Positions 10,028-17,118 of a stretch of DNA of 64,000 nucleotides are shown piece by piece. Positions within the stretch are counted from its first letter, which is position 1. Each line of letters begins with the position of its first letter. This DNA comes from Saprospiraceae bacterium. Its GTDB lineage: Bacteria; Bacteroidota; Bacteroidia; Chitinophagales; Saprospiraceae. A program made the position numbers and the translations under genes. Location: positions 124,001 to 188,000 of the forward strand of contig JAHBTW010000005.1 in assembly GCA_019638385.1 (NCBI GenBank), read 5' to 3'. The notes below the pieces were generated by a model that was not told where the DNA came from, made no database searches, and worked only from the letters and a program-made list of their open reading frames with translations.

Positions 10028-10315
10028 CTACGGTGTATTTTGTTCTTCAGATGTTTGCAGCTTGGCGATTTCGCGGTACAGTCGGGCCGATTTTTCGCTC
10101 ATGTCGGTTGTGTTCGCTTCTATGCCCGACAAAATATCGAGCAGGCAGTTGATGCGCGCTTCCGTATTGAAAAACTTATTGATCACGGCGATGTTGCGGT
10201 CTTCCACAAGGCAATAGCCCGATTGGAAATTGCCTTTCTCATACCGGACTACATAGCCCAGTTCTTCAAACAGCGATTCTAATTTTTTCAGGTTGTGCGC
10301 AGTGGGTTTCAACAT
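10028..10315 (-). CDS. Small conserved hypothetical protein
   Basis: A 95-residue soluble protein (MLKPTAHNLKKLESLFEELG) with no signal peptide or membrane segment. The first half looks alpha/beta (YVVRYEKGNFQSGYCLVED), the second half helical. I recognise no characterised family; short proteins of this type occur in Bacteroidota. Its stop codon is directly followed by the frame of the MBL-fold hydrolase, so the two are almost certainly co-transcribed. Support comes from the ATG start, its own -7 box (10339-10346) and this tight packing. Confidence 0.72.
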   Translation of the reverse strand: MLKPTAHNLKKLESLFEELGYVVRYEKGNFQSGYCLVEDRNIAVINKFFNTEARINCLLDILSGIEANTTDMSEKSARLYREIAKLQTSEEQNTP

Positions 10316-10338
10316 CTGTTTCCGACGTTTGTACCCGA

Positions 10339-10346
10339 CAAAGGTA
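10339..10346 (-). promoter_or_regulatory. Putative -7 box for the 10028-10315 gene
   Basis: On the minus strand this reads TACCTTTG, an exact TAnnTTTG match, 23 bases before the ATG at 10315. No good -33 box is seen. Confidence 0.45.
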
Positions 10347-10367
10347 AAGCATTCCCCGCCGTTTTTC

Positions 10368-10375
10368 TACTTTTG
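10368..10375 (+). promoter_or_regulatory. Putative -7 box for the 10392 beta-barrel gene
   Basis: TACTTTTG is an exact TAnnTTTG match, 16 bases before the ATG at 10392, and forms a divergent promoter pair with the minus-strand box at 10339-10346. The leader would be very short. No -33 box is clear. Confidence 0.42.
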
Positions 10376-10391
10376 CGCAAATGCCCAAATT

Positions 10392-10994
10392 ATGAAGTAT
10401 TTCATCCCCGTGTTTTTGACGCTCGCGCTTCTCCTCTCCGGCAGGCTCCATGCCCAGCGTTTTCAGGCCGGTTTGGTTGCCGGAATCAATATGGCCCAGA
10501 TAGATGGCGACGAACTGGCCGGATTTAACAAACCCGGACTGACGGGCGGCATCAAGGCATCTGCCATTTTATCGGATCGCTGGCAGGCGGGCATTGAATT
10601 GCTCTTCTCGCAGCAGGGCGCAGCGCGCTCCACTAAAGACCCCTTCCTGACCGTGTATGACAACATCCGGTTCAACGCTGTAGAGGCCCCGGTGCTCATC
10701 ACGTTCTCCGAGTGGAAATTGCAACTCTCCACGGGCTTATCGTATAGCCGCCTTATCAATCACCGCATCCGGGACATCTCCGGCACGGATGCTTCCGACA
10801 ATTACAATATTGCCGGCGGCAGTCTCAATTTTCTGCTCGGCGGCACATATTATTTCGACCCCCAATGGGGCATAGATGTGCGTTGGACCCGCGGCCTTTT
10901 TGTGCGCAATGTCAACTCTACCATTGCCGGCGGGCAGGTGGATCAATTTCTGAGCTACTTCATCACTATCCGGGGCGTTTATTTGTTTCAATAG
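10392..10994 (+). CDS. PorT-like outer membrane beta-barrel protein
   Basis: A 200-residue secreted protein. The start at 10392 gives a classic signal peptide (MKYFIPVFLTLALLLSG, cleavage near LHAQ). The mature part alternates polar and hydrophobic residues, with RFQAGLVAGINMAQIDGDEL at its start and FITIRGVYLFQ at its end, as in small 8-stranded 'outer membrane beta-barrel' (PorT-like) proteins of Bacteroidota. Its function is unknown. The next gene, a lipoprotein, follows after 41 bases on the same strand. Confidence 0.85.
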   Translation: MKYFIPVFLTLALLLSGRLHAQRFQAGLVAGINMAQIDGDELAGFNKPGLTGGIKASAILSDRWQAGIELLFSQQGAARSTKDPFLTVYDNIRFNAVEAPVLITFSEWKLQLSTGLSYSRLINHRIRDISGTDASDNYNIAGGSLNFLLGGTYYFDPQWGIDVRWTRGLFVRNVNSTIAGGQVDQFLSYFITIRGVYLFQ

Positions 10995-11035
10995 TACCTT
11001 CGTCATTCATTTCATAAAACTGCAAAATCACTGCC

Positions 11036-11509
11036 ATGAAACCGTATTTGTTCCTCGGCCTCATCGCCATGCTATTCGCCGCCTGCGGGCCGAAAAAAAC
11101 CGAAACCAAAGCCCCTGCTGCCGCTCCGCCACCCGTCGGAACAACCATGCCCGGCCTGCCGATAGAGATCCTGCGCACTTTGGTTGCAGAATGCGACTAC
11201 ATTGACGTGGTGATCTACAATCCGCCGTTCAGCATGAATCAGCAAGACCAGGCCAACGTGCGCGGCTCCATTCAGCACATTTCCGAAACGCCGGCCACGC
11301 ACAATCCGGCCAATCAGGCCCTCGGTCGCATTTTTTACCAGATCAAAGGTGAAACTTTTTTGGAGGCCGATATTTTTCTCAGCACCGGGGCTACCTATTT
11401 CCTGTTTTATCAGGATAAAAAACCGGCCTTTGCCAATACCATGACCGAGCAGGGCGTCTATTTTTATGCCAATATACTGACCCGTGTACAGAGCGGCGGC
11501 CAGCAATAA
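11036..11509 (+). CDS. Hypothetical lipoprotein
   Basis: A 157-residue protein with a lipoprotein signal sequence (MKPYLFLGLIAMLFAACG, lipid-anchored Cys near residue 17) followed by a Lys/Ala/Pro-rich tether. The mature part (about 40-157) is a compact alpha/beta-looking domain with EILRTLVAECDYIDVVIYN and no recognised catalytic motif. I do not recognise the family. It sits between the PorT-like gene and the Ppx/GppA gene on the same strand, with gaps of 41 and 14 bases, so the three may form one transcript. Confidence 0.78.
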   Translation: MKPYLFLGLIAMLFAACGPKKTETKAPAAAPPPVGTTMPGLPIEILRTLVAECDYIDVVIYNPPFSMNQQDQANVRGSIQHISETPATHNPANQALGRIFYQIKGETFLEADIFLSTGATYFLFYQDKKPAFANTMTEQGVYFYANILTRVQSGGQQ

Positions 11510-11523
11510 TTGCTGTTGCGGGT

Positions 11524-12435
11524 ATGGAGCGCGTTGCCGTCATTGATCTGGGTACGAATACCTTCCACCTGTTGATCGTGGAAAGCGACGGCAAGGGTTC
11601 CTTTCGGGAAATTTTTCGCCAACAAGTGTATGCCAAACTCGGCATCGGCGGCGTAGAACGCATCATACCTGAGTCGTTTAATCTCGGCTTAACCACGCTC
11701 CAGCTTTTTCGCAACGCCATAGCAGCGCACGGCGCAACGCGGGTACAGGCATTCGGCACCGCCGCCCTGCGCACCGCCTCCAACGGGCCGGAATTCATCC
11801 GATTAGCCCTGATGCAAACCGGCATCCCCATCCAACTCATCAGCGGCGACGAAGAAGCGCGCCTCATCTATCGCGGGGTGAGCCTCGCCGTGCCGTTCAC
11901 CGGGCCGGAACCTGCATTGATTATGGATATCGGCGGCGGCAGCGTGGAGTTTATCCTCGCTAATGAGGAGGGCCTGCTGTGGGCGCAGAGTTTTCCGGTG
12001 GGCGTGGCGGTGTTGTGCCGGCGCTTTCATCGCAGCGACCCCATTACCGCCGAAGAGATGGCGGAACTCTATCAATTCCTCGCGGAAGAGCTGGCGCCGC
12101 TGGTAGCAGCGCTCGCACAGCGTCCGGTACGGCGGCTCGTGGGCGCAGCGGGCGCTTTTGATGTGATAGAGGCACTGGCTTTGCCGGCCATTCCCGCCGA
12201 TCCGTTGGCAGATATCCCATTGGATCGCTTTCCCGCTATTTTTGAGCAAGTTACAAAGGCTACTCTGGCCGAACGACTCGCCATGCCGCGCCTTCCCCAA
12301 CCCCGCGCCGATATGATTGTGGCGGCGTTTTTGCTCATCGAGTTTGTGTTGCGTCAAGCGCAAATACAGGAAATATCGGTATCGCACTACGCCATGAAAG
12401 AGGGTATGATTCGGGAATTGCTGGGGATGGGCTAA
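11524..12435 (+). CDS. Ppx/GppA-family phosphatase (exopolyphosphatase-like)
   Basis: A 303-residue member of the ASKHA-fold Ppx/GppA family, which hydrolyses polyphosphate or guanosine pentaphosphate. Visible motifs are the phosphate-1 loop IDLGTNTFHLLIVE (residues about 6-19), an intermediate FGTAALRTASNG (about 78-89) and the phosphate-2 loop MDIGGGSVEFI (about 133-143). The length fits the short, two-domain form lacking the C-terminal helical/HD-like domains of E. coli Ppx. Polyphosphate and pppGpp activity cannot be told apart by eye. A repeat-rich spacer of 323 bases follows. Confidence 0.93.
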   Translation: MERVAVIDLGTNTFHLLIVESDGKGSFREIFRQQVYAKLGIGGVERIIPESFNLGLTTLQLFRNAIAAHGATRVQAFGTAALRTASNGPEFIRLALMQTGIPIQLISGDEEARLIYRGVSLAVPFTGPEPALIMDIGGGSVEFILANEEGLLWAQSFPVGVAVLCRRFHRSDPITAEEMAELYQFLAEELAPLVAALAQRPVRRLVGAAGAFDVIEALALPAIPADPLADIPLDRFPAIFEQVTKATLAERLAMPRLPQPRADMIVAAFLLIEFVLRQAQIQEISVSHYAMKEGMIRELLGMG

Positions 12436-12457
12436 GTTAGGACGGAGAAAGCTGCGA

Positions 12458-12605
12458 CCACGCCTCGGCGCATTGGCGTCAACCTTATTTTTTAACACGC
12501 ATAGTGCGTTGATAATCAAAATATAAAAGGCAACTCCAAAGGAGTTGAATACGAATAGCCCCGGATGCCTGACTGCAGTCAGGTAGCCAATGCGCCTCGG
12601 CGTGG
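12458..12605. repeat. MITE-like nested palindromic element
   Basis: The largest geneless stretch (12436-12758) holds this 148-base element. Its ends are inverted repeats of 20 bases (12458-12477 against 12586-12605, 18 of 20 paired; the mismatches are the two central bases). Inside are three smaller palindromes: CACGCA-tag-TGCGT-like near 12497-12510, CAACTCC-aaa-GGAGTTG (12531-12547) and the perfect palindrome CCTGACTGCAGTCAGG (12568-12583). There is no coding frame or transposase. The outer arms share the CCACGCC..GGCGTGG core found at 55218 and 60446. Confidence 0.7.
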
Positions 12606-12666
12606 CGCGAGCTTCGAGTCTGAGAGGGATGCAACTCAAAGCTCGAAGCTCGCAACTCGAAGCTCC
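12606..12666. repeat. CGAGCT/GAAGCTCG-word low-complexity repeat
   Basis: Repeated permutations of GCTCGAAGCTCGCAACTCGAAGCT directly abut the palindromic element. The same word family recurs at 46981-47055, 49552-49776 and 55187-55252. The rest of the spacer (12667-12758) shows only an AT-rich leader to crtI. Confidence 0.75.
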
Positions 12667-12758
12667 CCAAATTCCCAACAAGCCCACCTTCTTGTTTAAG
12701 CATTCTTAAATTTACTTGGAGAAACCTTAAACAAAACACCTCGTTCGCTGTTCCGGCA

Positions 12759-14255
12759 TTGAACAAAAAACAGCGTCTCTTGGCCACTAAAATTATCGTA
12801 ATCGGTTCCGGGTTTGCCGGCTTATCGGCAGCCGCCTCCCTGGCAGCGGAGGGGTATCAGGTAACCGTTTTGGAAAAAAACAGTGTGCCGGGCGGTCGTG
12901 CGCGCAAATTTGAGGCCGAGGGTTTTATGTTCGACATGGGGCCTTCGTGGTACTGGATGCCCGATGTGTTTGAGCAGTTTTTTGCGCGATTTGGGAAAAA
13001 ACCTTCAGATTATTACGACCTGGTTCGCTTGGACCCTTCCTATTCCGTCATTTTCGGTTCCGGCAATCAGATGGACCTGCCCGCTTCGATGGAGGGGCTT
13101 TATGCGCTTTTTGAACAATACGAGCCGGGCAGCAGTGCCAATCTGAGGAAGTTTCTGGCGGAGGCCAAATACAAATATGAGGTGGGCATGGCTGATTTCG
13201 TGCATCGGCCGAGCCATTCCATCATGGAGTTTGCCGATATCCGGATTCTGCTCAGTATGTTCCGTTTGCAAATGTTTCAATCTGTTTCGGCGCACATTCG
13301 CAAGCTGTTCAAAAACGAGGAACTGATTCAATTGCTGGAATTTCCGGTGCTCTTCCTCGGCGCTACGCCGCAAAAAACGCCCGCCCTGTACAGTCTGATG
13401 AACTATGCCGACATGGCGCTCGGCACCTGGTACCCGATGGGCGGTATGCACAAAATCGTGGAGGGCATGGTGCGTCTGGCCGAAGAACTGGGGGTAGAAA
13501 TCCGGTTGAATGAGGAAGTGAAAAGCATTTATGCGCCCAATGGCCGTGCCACCAAAGTGTTGACGCAGAACGGCGAATTTGATGCCGATGTGGTGGTAGC
13601 CGGCGCCGATTATCACCATGTAGATCAGCACTTGCTCGCGCCCGAACTCCGCAATTACACTCCAAAATACTGGGACAGCCGCGTCATGGCGCCTTCCAGC
13701 CTGTTGTTTTACCTCGGCGTGAACAAGCGCATTCCGAACCTGCACCATCACAATCTGTTTTTTGATGCCGATTTCGGGCTGCACGCCCAGGAGATATACG
13801 AAACGCCGAAATGGCCGAGCGATCCGCTGTTTTACGTTTGCGCGCCTTCCGTCACCGATGCCTCCGTAGCGCCCGAAGGCTGCGAAAACCTCTTCCTGCT
13901 CGTGCCGCTGGCGCCGGGCTTAGACGATTCGGAAGCCTTGAGAGAACAGTATTACCACATCGTTATGGAACGCTTGGAAAAACACACCGGCGAAGACATC
14001 CGCTCCCACGTCGTGTATAAGCGCTCGTATGCGCACCGCGATTTCCAGAACGATTATCACGCATTCAAAGGCAATGCGTACGGCCTGGCCAATACCCTGC
14101 TTCAAACCGCTTTCCTGAAACCCAAACTCAAGAGCAAAAAGGTGTCGAACTTGTATTACACCGGTCAGCTCACTACACCCGGCCCCGGCGTGCCGCCTTC
14201 GCTCATCAGCGGGCAGGTGGTGGCGGAGGAGGTGCGGCGGAGGTATGGAGCGTAG
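12759..14255 (+). CDS. crtI: Phytoene desaturase
   Basis: A FAD-dependent desaturase that introduces double bonds into phytoene to give lycopene-type products. The 498-residue product has the N-terminal dinucleotide fold IIVIGSGFAGLSAA (about 11-24), a following GGRARKFEAEGF segment and a C-terminal YYTGQLTTPGPGVPPSLISG flavin/substrate motif, all typical of CrtI. There is no ATG start. TTG at 12759 and TTG at 12780 are both in frame, and the second gives the more family-like N-terminus MATKIIVIG. It is the first gene of a carotenoid operon with crtB, a CruF-like gene and a lycopene cyclase downstream. Confidence 0.95.
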   Translation: MNKKQRLLATKIIVIGSGFAGLSAAASLAAEGYQVTVLEKNSVPGGRARKFEAEGFMFDMGPSWYWMPDVFEQFFARFGKKPSDYYDLVRLDPSYSVIFGSGNQMDLPASMEGLYALFEQYEPGSSANLRKFLAEAKYKYEVGMADFVHRPSHSIMEFADIRILLSMFRLQMFQSVSAHIRKLFKNEELIQLLEFPVLFLGATPQKTPALYSLMNYADMALGTWYPMGGMHKIVEGMVRLAEELGVEIRLNEEVKSIYAPNGRATKVLTQNGEFDADVVVAGADYHHVDQHLLAPELRNYTPKYWDSRVMAPSSLLFYLGVNKRIPNLHHHNLFFDADFGLHAQEIYETPKWPSDPLFYVCAPSVTDASVAPEGCENLFLLVPLAPGLDDSEALREQYYHIVMERLEKHTGEDIRSHVVYKRSYAHRDFQNDYHAFKGNAYGLANTLLQTAFLKPKLKSKKVSNLYYTGQLTTPGPGVPPSLISGQVVAEEVRRRYGA

Positions 14256-14325
14256 GGCATAGGGCAAAAGGCAAATGAGCAAAAGGCAAATGAGCCAACG
14301 ACAACCCACAACCCACAACGAAACC
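14256..14325. repeat. GGGCATA / GGCAAATGAGC / ACAACCC repeat words
   Basis: Directly after the crtI stop come GGCATAGGGC, two copies of AAAAGGCAAATGAGC and three copies of ACAACCC. The first two words recur inverted at 35393-35443, and the last recurs inverted at 62243-62262. The block fills the crtI-crtB spacer. Confidence 0.75.
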
Positions 14326-14341
14326 AGCGTCTCTACGCACT

Positions 14342-15199
14342 ATGCAAAAAAACAGCAACTACATGATAAATCAGTACAGTAAAATTTGCCAGGAGTGCAG
14401 TTGCCTGATTACCCGCAGGTACAGTACTTCGTTTTCGCTTGGCATTCGCGTGTTCGACCGCAAGTACCGCGGCCCGATATATGCCATATACGGCTTTGTG
14501 CGATTTGCTGATGAAATCGTGGATACGTTTCACAACTACCCCAAAGCGGAATTGCTCCGGCGCTTTCGCGCAGATACCCACCGCGCCATTGAGGAGCGCA
14601 TCAGTCTCAACCCGGTGTTGCATGCCTTTCAGGAAACCGTACATCGCTACGGCATAGAGCAGGAATTGATTGACGCCTTTTTGGACAGCATGGAAATGGA
14701 CCTGCATTTTCACACCTATCACGATCATCTTTACAAACAGTACATATACGGTTCGGCGGAAGTGGTGGGCCTGATGTGCCTGCGCGTTTTTTGCAATGGC
14801 GACGACGCCGAATACGAGCGCCTCAAAGCGCCCGCTTGCAGCTTGGGTTCGGCTTTTCAGAAAATCAATTTCCTGCGCGACATGGGCAGCGACTTTGCCG
14901 AACGCGGACGGGTGTATTTTCCCGGTGTGGATTCTACGCAGTTTACCGAAGCCGATAAACTGGCCATTGAGGCCGACATCAAACAAGATTTCGACGATGC
15001 CTATCCGGGCATTATTCAATTGCCGAAAGGCGTGCGGCTCGGCGTGTATCTGGCTTATGTGTATTACACCAAACTGTTCCAGAAAATAAAACGGGCGCCG
15101 GCGCAGCGCGTAGTCACCGAACGCATCCGCGTACCCGACAGCCGGAAGATAGCGCTGCTACTCAGTTCGGCCGTGAAGCATCAATTCAATATGCTTTGA
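14342..15199 (+). CDS. crtB: Phytoene synthase (squalene/phytoene synthase family)
   Basis: Condenses two geranylgeranyl diphosphates to phytoene. In the 285 residues the first aspartate-rich motif is DEIVD (about residue 57), after RKYRGPIYAIYGFVRFA. The second is FLRDMGSDFAERGRVYFP (about 180-197), containing the DxxxD-type metal-binding residues. YSTSFSLGIRVF near the N-terminus fits the family start; an internal ATG eight codons in (MINQYSK) is an equally good start. Its stop TGA shares one base with the ATG of the next gene (TGATG), so the two are translationally coupled. Confidence 0.95.
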   Translation: MQKNSNYMINQYSKICQECSCLITRRYSTSFSLGIRVFDRKYRGPIYAIYGFVRFADEIVDTFHNYPKAELLRRFRADTHRAIEERISLNPVLHAFQETVHRYGIEQELIDAFLDSMEMDLHFHTYHDHLYKQYIYGSAEVVGLMCLRVFCNGDDAEYERLKAPACSLGSAFQKINFLRDMGSDFAERGRVYFPGVDSTQFTEADKLAIEADIKQDFDDAYPGIIQLPKGVRLGVYLAYVYYTKLFQKIKRAPAQRVVTERIRVPDSRKIALLLSSAVKHQFNML

Positions 15200-15888
15200 T
15201 GGCCGGCAGCGACACAAATACCGTGGCGGAAGAAACCGGTTGGCGGGCCTTCACACCGGCCGAACGGCGCTTCATGGCCATCATGGTATTTTTGTACGCC
15301 TCCGGCTTGGTGGCCCATGCCGTGCCATCGCTGCGCCCGCTCACGGCATTCACGGCGGATGTTTTTTTGTTGGGTATCAACGGCGTTCTGCTGTGGTTCA
15401 TCTTCCGGCGCAATGCCGACCGACGGCTCTGGATTTGGGCGGCAGCCGCATATCTGTTCACCTTTGCTATAGAAGCGCTCGGCGTGGCTACCGGCGCTGT
15501 TTTCGGCGCATACACCTACGGCAGCGGCATGAAAGTGCAGTGGCTCGGCGTGCCATTGGTGATAGCGCTCAACTGGACGCTGCTCACGCTCGGCGTCAAC
15601 GACTTGGCCGCCCGGCTGTTTCGCTCGCCCTGGCTCATAGCCTCGGCAGCCGCCGTACTCATGGCCGCCTATGATTGGTTTATAGAACCCGTAGCCATCG
15701 CATTGGACTACTGGACCTGGGCCGGCGGCAATATTCCGTTGCAAAATTATCTCGCCTGGGCCGCGGTGGCCTTCGTTGCATCTGTACCTTTGCACCTGTT
15801 TCGCATCCGATTCCGGCATCCGTTGCTGCCCGTTTATCTCGGCGTGCAACTGCTCTATTTCATTGTACTTCAATTTTTGTTGGTATAA
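15199..15888 (+). CDS. CruF-like carotenoid biosynthesis membrane protein (DUF422)
   Basis: A 229-residue polytopic membrane protein with about seven hydrophobic segments. It resembles the 'carotenoid biosynthesis protein' family (DUF422) that includes the 1',2'-hydratase CruF and bisanhydrobacterioruberin hydratase. Family-like features are IEALGVATGAVFGAYTYG, the GVPLVIALNWTLL segment and YDWFIEPVAI with acidic residues near membrane faces. It begins at the ATG overlapping the crtB stop and lies 7 bases before the lycopene cyclase. A hydratase role on the acyclic end of a monocyclic carotenoid is inferred from family and context. Confidence 0.88.
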   Translation: MAGSDTNTVAEETGWRAFTPAERRFMAIMVFLYASGLVAHAVPSLRPLTAFTADVFLLGINGVLLWFIFRRNADRRLWIWAAAAYLFTFAIEALGVATGAVFGAYTYGSGMKVQWLGVPLVIALNWTLLTLGVNDLAARLFRSPWLIASAAAVLMAAYDWFIEPVAIALDYWTWAGGNIPLQNYLAWAAVAFVASVPLHLFRIRFRHPLLPVYLGVQLLYFIVLQFLLV

Positions 15889-15895
15889 ATTCCCG

Positions 15896-17095
15896 ATGAA
15901 CGATCGCTCAAACGCACACTACGATTACATCATCACCGGCGGCGGGGCGGCGGGGCTGAGCCTGTTGCATCGCCTGCTGCATTCTTCCCTCAAAGACCGC
16001 CGGGTACTCGTGCTGGACAAAGCGTCCAAAACCCAAAATGACCGTACCTGGTGCTTTTGGGAAAAAACGCCCGGCCCGTTTGAGCACATCGTATTCCATC
16101 GCTGGCAGCGGCTGTGGTTTCATCAGGCGGGGTTTTCAAAATTGTTGGACATAGCGCCCTACACCTACAAGGTGATTCGCGGTATTGATTTTTATCGGGA
16201 AACGGAGCGCGTTGCAGCGCAGTTTCCCAACGTGACGCGCCGGCAAGTCGGAGTGGATACCATCCGAAATACCGACACCGGCGTAGCAGTAACGACCGAC
16301 GACGGCAGCCGCTACACCGCCGACTGGTGTTTCAACAGCATCTTTTTCGGGAAGGTGGAAAAGGAAAAGGTGCGTTATCTGGATCAGCACTTTCGGGGTT
16401 GGTTCATCCGCACGCAGGGCGATGCATTTGATACGGAGCAGGCTACGCTCATGGATTTTCGCACGCCGCAGCACGGCGAAACCCGCTTCCTGTATGTACT
16501 GCCCTTCTCGGCCCGCGAGGCATTGGTAGAAGTGGCCATCTTTTCCAACCGCCACCTTCAACGGGCCGAATACGACTCCATTCTCGAACGATACATGGAC
16601 GAACATTTAGCTTATACGGGCTACTACGAAATAACGGACACAGAACAGGGCAACATCCCCATGACCGACTATGCCTTTCCCGCTTCCGAGGGGCGCATCG
16701 TACACCTCGGCATGGCCGGCGGCGATACCCGCGCCTCCACGGGTTATACTTTTTGGAATATCCAGCAGCGTGTCGAGCGCATCGTGCAACAGTTGGAAAA
16801 CAAAGGCAATCCACTCCCCGCAGAGCCGTTCGCGCAACAACGCGCCCGCCGCTACGATACCCTGTTGCTACATGTGCTGGAAAAAGGATTGTACCCCGGC
16901 GATGCGCTGTTCGGGCGGCTCTTTGAACGCAACCCGCCGGCGCGTATCCTCGCGTTTCTGAATGCGGAAAGCAGTCTCGTCGAAGAAGTGCAACTGATGC
17001 ACACGACCCCGGTTTCAAAGTTTCTGAGAGCGCTTGTGGAGCTGGGCGTCGGTGGACGGAAGCATGGGGCATGGGGCATAGGGCATGGGGCATAG
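15896..17095 (+). CDS. crtY: Lycopene cyclase
   Basis: A 399-residue FAD/NAD-fold enzyme that cyclises lycopene ends to beta-ionone rings. The N-terminal motif is YDYIITGGGAAGLSLLHRLL. Further family features are NDRTWCFWE (about 50-58), PMTDYAFP and LGMAGGDTRASTGYTFWNIQ (about 280-300). I chose the ATG at 15896, 7 bases after the CruF-like gene; frame upstream of it overlaps that gene and is not conserved. The last residues (KHGAWGIGHGA) are encoded by a GGGCATGGGGCATA repeat that also supplies the TAG stop, so the natural C-terminus was probably near GVGG. Confidence 0.95.
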   Translation: MNDRSNAHYDYIITGGGAAGLSLLHRLLHSSLKDRRVLVLDKASKTQNDRTWCFWEKTPGPFEHIVFHRWQRLWFHQAGFSKLLDIAPYTYKVIRGIDFYRETERVAAQFPNVTRRQVGVDTIRNTDTGVAVTTDDGSRYTADWCFNSIFFGKVEKEKVRYLDQHFRGWFIRTQGDAFDTEQATLMDFRTPQHGETRFLYVLPFSAREALVEVAIFSNRHLQRAEYDSILERYMDEHLAYTGYYEITDTEQGNIPMTDYAFPASEGRIVHLGMAGGDTRASTGYTFWNIQQRVERIVQQLENKGNPLPAEPFAQQRARRYDTLLLHVLEKGLYPGDALFGRLFERNPPARILAFLNAESSLVEEVQLMHTTPVSKFLRALVELGVGGRKHGAWGIGHGA

Positions 17096-17118
17096 AGCAC
17101 AGAGCTTTATGCCCTATG
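17061..17118. repeat. GGGGCATA repeat spanning two convergent stop codons
   Basis: Five imperfect units of GGGGCATGGGGCATAGGGC lie in plus orientation, then TATGCCCTATG in inverted orientation. The crtY stop (17093-17095) and the stop of the convergent winged-helix gene (17114-17116) both fall inside the array. Folding of the two orientations could also terminate both transcripts. Confidence 0.8.

Noticed and set aside
15181..15873. A 230-residue minus-strand frame opposite the CruF-like gene
   Set aside because: The plus-strand frame has regular membrane segments and overlaps crtB by the TGATG junction; the minus frame is polar and random-looking.
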